From positions 7,232,811 through 7,296,810 of the forward strand of contig JAJHZJ010000311.1 in assembly GCA_023548195.1 (NCBI GenBank): 64,000 bases of DNA. Reading direction: 5' to 3'. Source of the DNA: Bettongia penicillata ogilbyi (taxonomy: Eukaryota > Chordata > Mammalia > Diprotodontia > Potoroidae). The notes under the pieces were generated by a model, which worked only from the letters and a program-made list of their open reading frames with translations, did no database searches and was not told the origin of the DNA. This document shows positions 21,086-31,899 of this stretch, piece by piece (positions within the stretch are counted from its first letter, which is position 1; each line of letters begins with the position of its first letter). Position numbers and translations under genes: made by a program.

Positions 21086-21324
21086 GAGCTAAGGGGCGTG
21101 GCTGTCCTGGAGTCAGGAAGACAAAGCTTGTGAATTCAAATCTGCCCTCAGATACTTATCAGCTGTGTGACCCTGAGTAAGTTACTTAATCTGTCTGCCT
21201 CAGTTTCCTCATCTGTAAATGAGCTGGAGAAAGAGAAGGCAAACTACAAAACTTTGCCAGGATTTCTCCAAATGGGGCCATGAAGAGTGACACAACTGAA
21301 AAAAAACTGTACAACAACAGCAAC
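21086..21324 (+). mobile_element. Long WSINE1/Mar-type SINE, full length
   Basis: The head (GTCCTGGAGTCAGGAAGACA, TTCAAATCTGCCCTCAGATA), the core (GCTGTGTGACCCTGAGTAAG, TGCCTCAGTTTCCTCATCTG) and the long-form tail (GAGCTGGAGAAAGAGAAGGC, CCAAATGGGGCCATGAAGAG, ACAACTGAAAAAA, ACAACAACAGC) are all present in order, bracketed by AGAGCTAG. Confidence 0.88.
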
Positions 21325-21332
21325 AGAGCTAG
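21325..21332 (+). repeat. Right 8-bp target-site duplication of SINE
   Basis: AGAGCTAG, partner of 21078-21085. Confidence 0.6.
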
Positions 21333-21474
21333 CATTATTTGAAATGCAAAAAACATTAGAAACTTCCCCAATATAAATGTAAAGATATCCATTTTAGTCA
21401 CTGTTATTTGACATAATATTAGAAATAGAGGCTAGAACATCAGGAAAAGAAGTAATATTACCCCTTTTGTATAT
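21333..21474 (+). mobile_element. L1 ORF2 fragment, left of HAL1 copy 3
   Basis: Short decayed L1 RT piece (KKEVILPF-type segment, read as GKEVILPLL near 21444-21470). L1 ORF2 sequence resumes at 24144, on the other side of the antisense HAL1. Confidence 0.45.
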
Positions 21475-21475
21475 A

Positions 21476-21521
<46 letters not shown>

Positions 21522-21552
21522 CACACACACATATATATATATATGTGTATAT
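21475..21552. repeat. (TA)n/(CA)n microsatellite
   Basis: TGTGTGTATATATA through a long TA run (21484-21515), then ACACACACAC and TATATATATG. It adjoins the 3' end of the antisense HAL1 and may have grown from the element tail. Confidence 0.95.
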
Positions 21553-22374
21553 ACTTTATTTAGTTTCAGTTGTTAACATTCACTTCCACAAGAATTTGAA
21601 TTCAAACTTTTCTCCCCATCTCTGCCCACCCCCACCCCAGGACAGCATCCACTCCATCTACCCCCTCCTCTAGTCTGCTCTCCCTTCCATTACCCACCCT
21701 TCTTCCATTCCCCTTCCCCTCCATTTTCCTGTAAGGCAAAACATTTCTATACTCCACTGCCTGTATACTTAATTCCCAGTTGCATGCCAAAACAATTTTT
21801 AACATTCATCCTTAAAGCTTTTGAGTTCCATATTTTCTCCCTCCCTCCCTCCCCACTCTTATTCACTGAGAAAATAAGCAATTCAATATAGGTCATACAT
21901 GTGTAACAATGCAAAGCACTTCCATAATAGTTATGTTGAAAAAGACTAACCACATTTCCCTCTGTCTTACTTTGCCCTTCATTTATTCCATTCTCTCCCC
22001 TGACTTGTCTTCCCACAATAGTGTTTGCTTCTGTTTATCCCTTTCCCCAATTTGCTGTCCCTTCTACTATCTTCCCTCTCCTATTCCCTTCCCATTGTCT
22101 TCTTGTAGGGTAAAATAGATCTCCATATGCAATTGAGTGTGTTATTCCCTCCTTAAGTCAAATCCCATGAGAGTAAGGCTCAATTATTTCCTCATCTCCT
22201 CCCTCTATCCCTCCATTGTAAAAGCTGTTTCTTCTCTTTTATGTGAGATGATTTGCTACATTCTACCTCTCCCTTTCTCTTACTCCTAGTACATTCCATT
22301 CCACAGCAAATTTCATTTTTTTAGGTGTTCTCTCTTCATATTCAGCTCACCCTGTGCCCTCTGTCTATACACAC

Positions 22375-22470
22375 ACTCATATATATATATACATATACAT
22401 ACACACATACACCCATGTACATATACATACCTAAACATATATAATATACACATACAAACATACCCTTACA
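22375..22470. repeat. (TA)n/(CA)n microsatellite in HAL1 3'UTR
   Basis: ATATATATAC, ACATACACACATACACCC and similar units. It lies at the same place in the element as the repeats at 2078, 10803 and 60408. Confidence 0.9.
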
Positions 22471-22497
22471 CACTTTTTTCAGTATTAGGATAGTTGG

Positions 22498-23391
22498 GGG
22501 AAACCTGCTAAATCTTGTCTTATCCTGATCGTATTTCCACAATATTGAACTGTTTCATTTTGGCTGCTTGTAATATTTTCTCCCTGAACTAGGAACTCAG
22601 GAATTTGGCTACAATATTCCTAGGAATTTTTCTTCCGGGATCTCTTTCAGGAGGTGATCGGTGAATTCTTTCCATTTCTATTTTGCCCTCTAGTTCTAGA
22701 ATATCAGAGGAGTTTTTCTTGATAATTTCTTAGATGATGTCTAGGCTCTTGTTTTGATCATGGTTTTCAGATAGAGCAATAATTTTTAAATGATCTCTCC
22801 TGGATCTATTTTCCAGGTCAGTTGTTTTTTCAAGGAGTTATTTCATATTGTCTTCTATTTTTTCATTCTTTTGGTTTTGTTTTATAATTTCTTGGTTTCT
22901 CATAAAGTCATTAGCTTCCATTTGCTCCATTCTAATTTTTAAAGAATTGTTTTCTTCAGGGAGCTTTTGAAATTCCTTTTCCTTTTGGCCAAGTTTGCTT
23001 TTTAAATCATTCTTCTCCTCACTGGCTCTTTGGATCTCTTTTGCCCTTTGAGTTAGTCTGTTTTTAATATGGTGTTATTATCTTCAGCACTTTTTTGGAT
23101 CTCCTTTAGCAAGCTCACTTTTCATGATTTTCTTGCATCACTCTCATTTCTCTTCCCAATTTTTCCTCTACCTCTTACTTGATTTTCAAAATCCTCTTTG
23201 AGCTCTTCTACTGCCTGAGACTATTGCATATTTTTTTGGGAGGGAGGTTTTGGATGTAAAAGCCTTGACTTTGATGTCTTCCTATGATGGTATGTTTTGT
23301 TCTTCCTCATCCAAAAGGATGGAAGAAAATACCTTTTCACCAAGAAAGTAACCTTCTATAATCTTATGTTTTTTCCCCTTTTTGGGCATTT
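22498..23391 (-). pseudogene. L1/HAL1 ORF1, broken and C-terminally deleted
   Basis: Minus-strand start at 23391 (MPKKGKKHKI-like). A Lys/Glu-rich coiled-coil region follows (about 23210-22900), then a C-terminal domain stretch with the PPERDPG, KIPRNIVAK and GNTIRI equivalents (about 22690-22510). There are several stops and frameshifts. In the family this protein coats element RNA. This copy cannot encode it. Confidence 0.75.
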
Positions 23392-24143
23392 TCCCAGCCA
23401 GTTAGTTGACTTTTGAGTCCTTTGTAAAATGGAGGGTATATTCAAGAGACCTGTAAGTTCTCAGTTCCTCCAAGGTGCTACTCTGGAATATCATAGGAAG
23501 AGGAATATCTGGGCTATGAACTCTGGAATATCAAGGAAGAGGAGTTTATTCCTTTCTTGGCCTGCACTTTTGTCTGTGAGCAACCATAAGCACACTTTCT
23601 GCCTAGGATCTTTGAGTAGGGTTCCCTCTTCACCCCACTAGCTCCACCACGCCAGTGTTCCTTGTCACCCCAGGATCATCACTCAGGGCTGAGATCAAGA
23701 TCAGCTGCTTGATACCGTCAGGGTCTTTAGGGAGAGGGCTCCAAAAATGGACACTGCTACAGTGACTGCTGCTGCCCTGGGGCCTCAGGTTGTGCTGAAT
23801 CCACACCACCCCTCTCACCCAAGTGAAAGAGCTTTCTTACTGACCTCTGAAGCTGTCTTTGGTGTTATTTGTTGAAAAATTTGTGAACCGCAGTTATTAC
23901 CCATGATGTGATTTCAGTCCTGTTTGTGCTACGCTGCGCAGCCAAGGGTGAGCCCAGTGCGATAGACCTTTCCTGCTGGTCTTCCAGGCTGTCTTGGGCT
24001 GGAAACCTCTTTCACTCTTTCATTTTGTGGCTTATGCTGCATTAGAATTTGTTTAGAGACATTTTTTATAGGTATTTTATGGGTTATGGGGGGAGAGCTA
24101 GAGTAGATCTGTCCTTCTACTCTGCCATCTTGGCTCCACCCCC

Positions 24144-25110
24144 TCTACTATGATTATTTTTAAAAGACTCTAAAAAAGCAACAGAGGCTAACTGAAACAA
24201 TAACTAACAGGATAAAAAACAAATTGTCAGAGGTCAGTCTCTTTGTATTTTAATAACAAAATCCTTACAGAGTCCAGGAAAGATAATCAGAAAAAGGTTT
24301 TCTGATGAAAATAACTATAAAGATGCATATATTTGGTTGAAGACAAAAACAGTACATGCAGAGGTACACCTGCGAAATTCTTTATACGATAAAGAAAAAT
24401 AATTAGAAGAACACTTTTTACCCATGTTTGACTATACATAAGTAAAAAAATTATATTATCTAAACTAATTTAGAGTTTTGATGTTACATATCATATATAT
24501 ATACACACATACACATATGAATATAGCTATATAAATCTTTAAAGATATAGACATATCTATATCCATACATGTATCTATGTTAACTTAAAAAAAAAAAACA
24601 AAATTCAATTTTAGGAAAGTAAAAAAAAAAGATTCATATCAGAGGAAATAAGAAAAAAAAAGAATAAATAAAACTTTCTGTACCAGATCTCAAAATATAT
24701 TATAAACCAATAAGCATTAAAACTATTTGTTAATGATTAAACAGAAAAATATATGAATAGAACAGAACAGAAGAGTAAGACATAGAAATCACTGAACACA
24801 AGAAAGCTCATTCTACAGGAAATGATGAGTTTGGGAGGAAGTAGGCTTAGGCCAGTACCTTACACTACGTGCCACAATAAACTCTATATGAATATGCGAT
24901 CTAAATGTAGTATTTTACATGATTTTCATTTTTTATATTCCCAGAATTTAGCCCAGTATTTGCTTGACAAAAAAAAAAAAAAGAATAGTGGAAAGGAATG
25001 TGTGCTTTCCAAATTTACAGAATAGGAAGAATTCTTAAAGAAATGAGAAATGATTTTGATAAGATGTAAACAACTTCAATGAAATAAAATGTAAATACTT
25101 TTGCAAGAAC
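24144..25110 (+). mobile_element. L1 ORF2 fragment, right of HAL1 copy 3
   Basis: Continuation of the L1 ORF2 interrupted by HAL1 copy 3. Decayed segments match the region after the RT active site and the 'CCAGATCTCAAAATATATTA' stretch (24684-24703), a recognisable L1 ORF2 landmark. A small (TA)/(CA) run lies at 24492-24520. Confidence 0.55.
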
Positions 25111-25239
25111 AAAATCAATGCAGCTCAGAAAAGAAGAGAAAATTGCTAATTAGGGAGAAACAAGGCAAGAGCTCACATGGAGGTCAGAAGAAGCAATATA
25201 AGGACACTCTCAAAGTCTCTCTGAAGAACTTCTGAGTAA
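25111..25239. other. Decayed L1-like sequence, uncertain
   Basis: A-rich continuation with no clear landmark. Confidence 0.3.
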
Positions 25240-25500
25240 ATTGGGAGACAGGGAGACACTGACCCAGGACCGCTCATCATGGTAGGCCCACATTAAAGAA
25301 GGAACTGCGCTCTATGAGCAAAGCTCAAAAGAAACATGATATGTACAGATTTAGAAACATCACTTCAAAAGTTCATATAGACTATTTGTGCTTGACCTGT
25401 GGGGCTGTCTTCCAGTCTATACAGTCAGACACACTGTGCCTGGACCCCAACACAGTGATGTCATTTTGGTCCTCTTCCAGAACGAACAACAACATCACCA
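25240..25500 (+). mobile_element. RTE LINE 3' end
   Basis: The end of an RTE ORF: AHIKEGTALYEQ (25288-25320) and then a cysteine-containing tail, CLTCGAVFQSI (25390-25425). The terminus reads ACACTGTGCCTGGACCCCAA, GTGATGTCATTTTGGTCCTC, AGAACGAACAACAACA. RTE ORFs commonly end in a Cys-rich stretch of this kind. Confidence 0.65.
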
Positions 25501-25555
25501 CACACAAACACATATATGCACACAGCCAGATGTGTTCAAGAGGTAACAATAAGTA

Positions 25556-25760
25556 GTCAGCTGATGAGCATTTATTAAATGCTTACCGTGTGCTAGGCAC
25601 TATGCTAAACCTGAATCCCAACACAACCAGGGAACTTAAATTCTTATGGGGAAGACAATACATAAAAGGGGGCTGAAAAGAGAAAGAAGGGAGGAAGGTA
25701 TTCTGTGCGGGGTGTGGTATAGAAAATTCTGTGGAAGCGTGTCAGCAGTGCAGCCGATTA
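25556..25760 (-). mobile_element. L2-like interspersed repeat, antisense
   Basis: 'GAGCATTTATTAAATGCTTA', 'CCGTGTGCTAGGCACTATGC' and 'AAAAGGGGGCTGAAAAGAGA'. The same order (including the GGGGCTGAAAAG block) occurs at 55170-55530. Confidence 0.6.
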
Positions 25761-25910
25761 ACAAACATTAAGCATCTATTATGTACCAAGTATCAGGGAC
25801 AACAACAACAACAAATCCCGAACTAACAAGTCCCTTACCTTGAGGAATTCACAATTTAATGGAGGCTGGGGGAAAGGAGGGAGAAAGCACGTAAATAACT
25901 ACGTACAAAT
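25761..25910 (-). mobile_element. L2-like 3' fragment, antisense
   Basis: 'AAACATTAAGCATCTATTAT', 'GTACCAAGTATCAGGGAC', 'CCTTGAGGAATTCACAATTT'. A second, partly overlapping-type copy next to the previous one, with a short (AAC)n in between. Confidence 0.55.
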
Positions 25911-26049
25911 AAGCCGTATTTAATGCAACCTGGAGAGAAATGAAGTCATCTTGGCATAATCCCCCTCCTTCAACTGGAAGTTCTAAGAGGACCCAGTCAA
26001 TCAGAGGGAGAGGTTGCAGAAGCAGAGGATACTTCCAATGTGAGTAGTC

Positions 26050-26670
26050 CAGGGAGGAAAAGTGAGTTTCTAGAAGAAATGTAAATTAGTTCAATCATAG
26101 GAAAAATAGTGAAAACTACCATGTAAACCAAATGTGAAAGGCAAAACTTTCATTTTAGAACAACAATTTGGAGTTACGTAAGAAAAATCATTAAACTGTT
26201 AGTACTCTGATTCAGACGCTCTGCCCCTGGGACGTTTAGCCTAAGGTAGTAAGTGAGAGACATAAAGGTTTCTATGTATAACAGAACATTAACAACAGCA
26301 CTCTGAGGTAGCAAAGAAAAGGGGATGTCCAAAGAAGTACTGGGGAATAATGAAACAAAATATGTTTCATAAATAGAATGGATTATTATTGTATGATGAG
26401 AAGCGATTAGGATGAAGAATTCAGAGAAACACTGGGAGACTCATTTGGACAGAAGCAGACTGAAGAAAGCAAAAACAGAAGAATAATATATACAGTGATA
26501 TAAAAGAAATGACAGTAAGAGATGTTAGAATTATAATCAAGGCAAAAATGAATCTTGACTCCAGAGAAATGATAATGACACAAAACTCTTTTCATTACAG
26601 AGGTGGCTATTACAGGTATGGAATGAAACAAGTGATAACAGATCTGGTCAATGTGTTGGTTTCATTTTTT
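26050..26670 (+). mobile_element. L1 ORF2 C-terminus and 3'UTR
   Basis: 'GGATTATTATTGTATGATGA' (ORF2 C-terminus), 'GAATTCAGAGAAACACTGGG', then 'AGAGGTGGCTATTACAGGTA' and 'CAATGTGTTGGTTTCATTTT' in the 3'UTR. Decayed. Runs tail-to-tail into the antisense L1 that follows. Confidence 0.55.
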
Positions 26671-26699
26671 AAGAAACCATATATCCATATTAGTCATGT

Positions 26700-27090
26700 A
26701 GTGAAAGAAGAAACAGAAGGAAAAAAATCAGGAAAAAAATGAAGAAAGTGAAAATAGTATGCTGTGGTCTTTATTCAGACTCCTTCAGTTCTTTCTGGAT
26801 GTGGACAGTATTTTCCATCATGCGTCTTTTGGATTTGTCTAAGTCAATCATAGTGATCATCACACAATGTTGCTGGATACTATGTACAATGTTCTTCTGG
26901 TTCTGTTTCACTTTACTTTGCAAGTAAGTCTTTCCATCTTTTTCTGAAATCTGTCTGCTTGTCATTTCTTACAGCAAAATAGCATTCCATTATATTTATA
27001 TACCAAAACTTTTTAGCCATTCTCCATGGGCATCCCCTCACTTTATTACACTTTCAACAAAGAAAGGTTCCATTAAGGGATATACCTGAG
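26700..27090 (-). mobile_element. L1 ORF2 C-terminus and 3'UTR, antisense
   Basis: On the minus strand: GGGGATGCCCATGGAGAATG, GAATGCTATTTTGCTGTAAG, ACCAGAAGAACATTGTACAT, TTGTGTGATGATCACTATGA, CACATCCAGAAAGAACTGAA, then a T-rich start (poly-A side) at about 26718-26740. This is the same 3'UTR type as 7187-7583. Confidence 0.7.
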
Positions 27091-27589
27091 AAATGTCAGT
27101 AATGTACGTGTTTTTTCTAAAAGTATGTGTAAACCTTTTTTCAACAAGTATACCTGGAACCTCTGAAGCTCATGCTCATATATGAGTTTTTTACACAGAT
27201 TTCCTAGCTTAAATGCTATGACATCTCTTTACCTCTAGATTTTCAACTATGTTCCAGATTACCGAGGTCCTCAAACTTGAATGACTTTTAGAAAACTGAC
27301 ACGTCACAGATACTGATAAAAAGGCCTGAGATGCAGCCTAAGGAGGAGAGCCCAAGTTGGCTAACTCTTCTGGCTCTGCTTCTGACATTCAGGATTTTGC
27401 CTTAGTTGCCATCTGACCTGGGAACTTTCCTCAATGCCTCAAGCTTTCTTATCCTGGAATAATAACACAACTTCCTTCATCCACTGGTGGGTTCCATATG
27501 GACCCTCCATTTTGAGTATTAACCCAGGCTGAAACCATACTTCCCTCTAGGTCCCAGGGTACCTCTTCTCATCCTCATCTTTTTATGGT
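27091..27589. other. No gene recognised
   Basis: Some of 27340-27589 resembles decayed L2 ORF/3'UTR sequence (TTTGAGTATTAACCCAGGCT and similar), but not convincingly. Confidence 0.35.
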
Positions 27590-27690
27590 ATTGTCTTTAC
27601 TATTAGAATGTAAGTTCCTTTAGGGTAAAGACATTTTTTGGCTCTGTATCTGTATCCTTAGTACATATCAGGGGTTTAAGAAATCCTGTC
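27590..27690 (+). mobile_element. L2-type LINE tail
   Basis: 'GAATGTAAGTTCCTTTAGGG', 'TAAAGACATTTTTTGGCTCT', 'GTATCCTTAGTACATATCAG' in L2 terminal order. Confidence 0.6.
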
Positions 27691-28263
27691 TTGATGTCTG
27701 GTGGAGGAAATAACTTTTAATAAGATTACAGCTCCACTGAATTAACCTGAAGGGGAAAAAGGTATATTTTTATTTCCCTCATAAAAAAACCATAATTTGG
27801 GAAAAATTTAAATATATATGTATATATAAAATGTATCTTTTTGTCTGCCTATTTTGAATTTTTAAAAATTCTGCATAATAACCCTGTTTTCTATACTGCC
27901 ATTTATAATTTCTTAATTAAACTCATTTCCAATCTAGTTCAGTTCACTTCCAATTTATTTCTTTTGAAAATACTGAGTTTTCTTGTTATTGTTTTGTGAC
28001 TCAGATCTGGGAGGGGTCCATAGGGCTTTCTCTTTTACCAGGCACCATTTGTTTGCTATTTGTAGCACCAATTAAAAGGGAAGGAATCAGTCAAGTGAGT
28101 GATGAAGACTATAAGAGATAGGCTGAAAGACTAAAGATACCAAGAAAAAAGTCTTAATAAAAGTCTAGTGCATAATTTTAAACCAAAAGGAATTTTAAAA
28201 ACCAGAAGGAAAAATGAGTAAAGATAAAAAACCCCAAACCCCCAAATATGATCAGCATAAATT

Positions 28264-28356
28264 ATAATACAAACATATTATAATGTATTATAATACACAT
28301 TATACACAGTATAATATTTGCTAATCATATTTTGGCTTCTCTTTGAAGTTTATTTT
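28264..28356 (+). repeat. Local direct repeat, copy 1
   Basis: Shares TATAATATTTGCTAATCATA, TTTTGGCTTCTCTTTGAAG and TTTATTT with 28456-28529, with a longer AT-rich left part. Confidence 0.75.
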
Positions 28357-28455
28357 TGAAACCTATTTTTCTTTCCCTTTACAGGAATTCTCCTTTAGGG
28401 CCTTTAGGGCTATCTTTACCTTATTTTTAAATAATAAAAATTTAAATTTGCAAAT

Positions 28456-28529
28456 ATATAACACAAACACATTATAATAACATAATATTTACTAATCATA
28501 TTTTGGTTTCTCTTTGCAGCTTTATTTAT
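28456..28529 (+). repeat. Local direct repeat, copy 2
   Basis: CATAATATTTACTAATCATA, TTTTGGTTTCTCTTTGCAG, CTTTATTT. Here the repeat carries TTTCTCTTTGCAG, a good splice-acceptor sequence, where copy 1 has GAAG. Confidence 0.75.
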
Positions 28530-29860
28530 CCTTTTGGTTGTGAGGATTCCCTCTGTTGGTTTAAACTGATGCACTAGGCATTTATTGAGACTTTGCCTTG
28601 ATATCTTTGGTCTTTCAGACTTCCTCTGATATTCCTTGTCACTTACTATCTGAATCTTCCCTCTTAACCGGTGCTATAACCACTACCACCACCTCCACCC
28701 CCGCCCACTCCACTCCCAGCCCCTGGAAAGCTGTCCCTTGGATGGAGGATACAGGTTTAGTTGTTCTGGACCTTTGTGCTAGTAACACCTAGAGTGTGAA
28801 ACTGGTCCAACCTGGGGTTCCAGTCAATCTTATCCCAGGTCCAATGAAGTAAATTGCTAAACCCTGCCTTTAACCCTCCTGAGATTCCTCTCTATACTCT
28901 CTTCCTATTCTTTATAAGGCTAGACACAGTCCATGTTTATTGTAAGATTAGGGGGCTATTAATATTAAGGTAGTCACTGTCAGGGGTCCCTACTATATAG
29001 GGCTATATCTCCAGTCAAAAGGCAATGTTTTCTGCACGGATATTTCATCCCTCTATTTTATTTTTTACTTCACATGGTACCAAAGAAAGCAGCAGCTGCT
29101 TCTTTCAGGGTAGAGGGATAGAGGAGATCTACAGTACAGTATCAGGGATCCCTTGACTTGAATATTCTCTGGAACTGTTTGCAGCTGTCCATGCAGGTAT
29201 GTTTTCAGACCACCCAAGCTCTCTCTAATCTTTTTTTTCTCCAGCAAGATGGAGGCCAGTCTGTGCTGTTTTAGTATGGGGAGGGCAGAGGTGTTTGCTT
29301 GGGCAGAGTCAATGCTGTGCTGGGGTTACTAGCCTGGTGGGTGCGGAGGGGAAAGATGAGTGAATGCTGTATTAGAATATTTTTACTCGTGTTAATTTAT
29401 AAGATACCTCCTTTAACAGAGATTATTTGTCTTATCTTGAGAATTCAGCTCTAACTGTTCAATTTAAGAAGAGCATAATTCTTTAGAGGTTGAAGAGGTG
29501 AGGAGGTACGAAGAGATCAAATAATTTATCCTCTTGCTGGTCACCTGATAACAATGTCTTTTTTTTTTTTAATACAATGTCTTTTAAAAAAGCTATGGGC
29601 TTTTTAAAAAAGTCTAAAGTTGTGTTACAATTTTAGGAGCATTAAAAGTATATTATATATAATGTGGTTTACTTTGAAAACTATGTTCAGTATATTAAAT
29701 TTAAAAGCATCATGGACCTTTAAAACTCATAAGGAATATGATCTAATGGTCCTATGAAAATGGAAAATCTCTGAAATACTCAACTACATTTATAGTGGAA
29801 GATTTACGGTGACAGACCGTGTGATTTTAGTGTGAAGAGGAAAAGAATACATATATGATT
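28530..29860. other. Unique-looking, relatively GC-richer stretch, no gene recognised
   Basis: 28530-29350 is less AT-rich than its surroundings, with a short (ACC)n-like run near 28681-28700 and a CAGCAAGATGGAGG near 29243. It may be a very old L1 5'UTR, but I cannot support that. The open frames here are short and unrecognised. Confidence 0.35.
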
Positions 29861-29899
29861 TTTACTTCAGCTTTTTTCCTTTCTGTCCTTACATGTCAC

Positions 29900-30080
29900 T
29901 GGACTTATAGGGCTACAGAGATCAGACAATTTACCAAAGAGAAAATGATGGAACAGACTCATGATGGAAACTACAGTTCAGAGAGGTCAAATTATTTGCC
30001 CACTCTTACACAGGCACCAAACTGTAGAGCCGGGATTCCGGCCCATTTCTTATGCTTCTAAATCTAGTGCTCTTTCTACT
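29900..30080 (-). mobile_element. MIR, antisense
   Basis: 'GTTCAGAGAGGTCAAATTAT', 'TTGCCCACTCTTACACAGGC', 'GAGCCGGGATTCCGGCCCAT', then 'AGTGCTCTTTCTACTTCATC' is the reverse MIR order. Confidence 0.75.
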
Positions 30081-30384
30081 TCATCATCCTACTTCCTATC
30101 CAAGAAAGGCTTTTGTGGAAGAAAGTAAAATGTGCAGCCATTTACACTGGCAATTTTTACATTAACTTGACTGTTTCTGCTTTCCAGGCCCTGACCACTC
30201 TCAGTTCTTTTTTTCACTCTTACTCTATCCCTCAGACTCCAAAGTCTTTCATCTACTCACAACTCTAATCAAAGCTCCTATTTTCTGAATGTTATTCAGC
30301 CAGATATAGATCTGATTACTTGATTAAAGCAATTCACCAGGAGACTTCTGCATTTTAAAAGGAGACTTCCAAATGAATCCCTTG

Positions 30385-30545
30385 GAAAGAGAGCAGAGCT
30401 TGGAGTCAGAGATCTTGGTTGGAGTTATGGCTCTGAAAAAATCCTGGTTAAGTCACTTCAAAAAAGTTCCTTCAGCTCTCCGGATCTAGGTCCTCATTTG
30501 TAAAATATAGTAGATAAAACTTGCACAATCTGCCTCAAATATATT
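30385..30545 (+). mobile_element. MIR
   Basis: 'GCAGAGCTTGGAGTCAGAGA', 'CTTGGTTGGAGTTATGGCTC', 'GGTTAAGTCACTTCAAAA', 'AGGTCCTCATTTGTAAAATA'. Confidence 0.7.
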
Positions 30546-30559
30546 ATGGGAAAATGGTG

Positions 30560-31640
30560 GCATGTAAAAAAATAAAGGATCCCAGATTTCTTCAAAACAC
30601 CCTAAAAGCTCCAATACTGCACCAACAAAAAACAATGTAAAAAGAACATAAAAGAAAAAGCCATAAATTCTTCCATCATGTGAGAAATGAAGTTAAAAAA
30701 TTGCCAAAATCCTGTAAAAACTCAGAGGAGATACAAGTCAGGGTAGGCAGAAGGCAAAACGTCAGGCACAAAAAGACACAAAGTAAAAGTGGTTCCCAGC
30801 GTAGGTGACCCAGAAGCCCTCGCCACAGCTGTAATGGGAAAGTCAGGGGCCCTTGACACAAGAGGAGACTTGCCAGACCTGCATCTAAACAGCCTGCGCT
30901 CCTGGCTGGATTAAGATGGTTCAGCATTCAGGGAGTCTGTGCCGAACAGCCCATGACCAAATCCAATGTCAAGACAACATGGGCCTGACCCACGAGAGGA
31001 GACAAGGACAATTTCTTAAGGAGGAACCTGGTCTTAGCTAAGGTTAGACTTGGCTTAACTGAATTCAGGTGTAAGCTGGATCTACCCATACCACCCAGGA
31101 GTATGGGATCAGTCTGACACAAACACACGACCCCATTTCAAAAAACGGTGGTGAGTGGGACACGTGAGGACTGTCAGAAGCCCAAGGGGCAAAACCCAGA
31201 AGGAGATACTAAGCCACATGAAGTCCAAGTAAAACCTCAGATAAAAAGTATGCTAGTTATAGAACTATAAGACTACAAATGTATCTGAAAGAAATAATGA
31301 AAACTTCTAGGAACCTAATAGCCAAAATACAAAGCTAGATCAAAGAAAATATACTGCAAGCAGCCCAAAAGAATGATTTTAATTAAAAAGGAGTCACACT
31401 AGGATCACACAAGGTTTAATAGCTTACATAATAAAGGAAAGAAGAGTTTAGAACACAATATTCCAAGAGACAAAATACAAAGTCTTATAGCAGAGAACTT
31501 AAAACGCAAGTTGCGTACAACAGGAGAAAAAAAAAACAGACCTTTAATGAAAGGGAAGAATTTACATGATGCTTGATTAAAAAAAATAAAAGTCCAGAAA
31601 TCATCAGACACTTTGAAATTGAAAATTCAGGAAAATTTGT
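30560..31640 (+). mobile_element. Old L1: 5'UTR and ORF1 C-terminal region
   Basis: 30560-31230 is GC-richer 5'UTR-like sequence. From 31270 a decayed ORF1 C-terminus can be read: SQNTKL..RKYTASSPKE, then TRITQGLI, matching QAARKKQFxYCGNTIRITQDL of the HAL1 copies, then NTIFQETK. No intact frame remains. Confidence 0.55.
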
Positions 31641-31899
31641 ATGTATGTGTGAGGCGGTATTGAGTAGGTTGTAGTATTTAGAATCTTTAAAAAGTGGGAA
31701 GTGAGGAGATTTAGGTGAACATCAACTCAACTATGCAATTCTCCTGGTATAAGGGCAAGAACTAGTGAGAGAGGAAAGTAACAAGTCAGGTACTAAATTC
31801 CTTGATAAAGTTTGCAGAATGCCCTAGGAATAAGCATACTACAATTACCATAACTGAGATTGGGTAGAAAATTTTGATTTACTAAACTTCAAAGGAGGA
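31641..31899. other. No clear feature
   Basis: Decayed sequence between the L1 ORF1 relic and the antisense L2. Nothing specific recognised. Confidence 0.3.

Larger units (their letters stand above)
21553..24143 (-). mobile_element. HAL1-type (ORF2-less L1) element, copy 3, antisense, full 5' end
   Basis: Read on the minus strand it starts GGGGGTGGAGCCAAGATGGC at 24143, followed by a 5'UTR to about 23392. ORF1 (from 23391) runs to about 22498, then a (TA/CA)-rich stretch (22375-22470) and a polypurine 3'UTR follow, ending AAATAAAG near 21553. The C-terminal ~300 bp of ORF1 is deleted relative to copy 2. The ITQD-like codons (about 22505) join directly to the AACTATCCTAATACTGAAAA segment, which in copy 2 lies 3' of the ORF1 stop. 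No ORF2 sequence is present. The copy splits an L1 ORF2. No clear target-site duplication remains. Confidence 0.82.

Noticed and set aside
30676..31128. Minus-strand open frames of 66-83 codons in a GC-richer block
   Set aside because: They are antisense to an L1 5'UTR-like region that leads into ORF1 remnants. No domain recognised.
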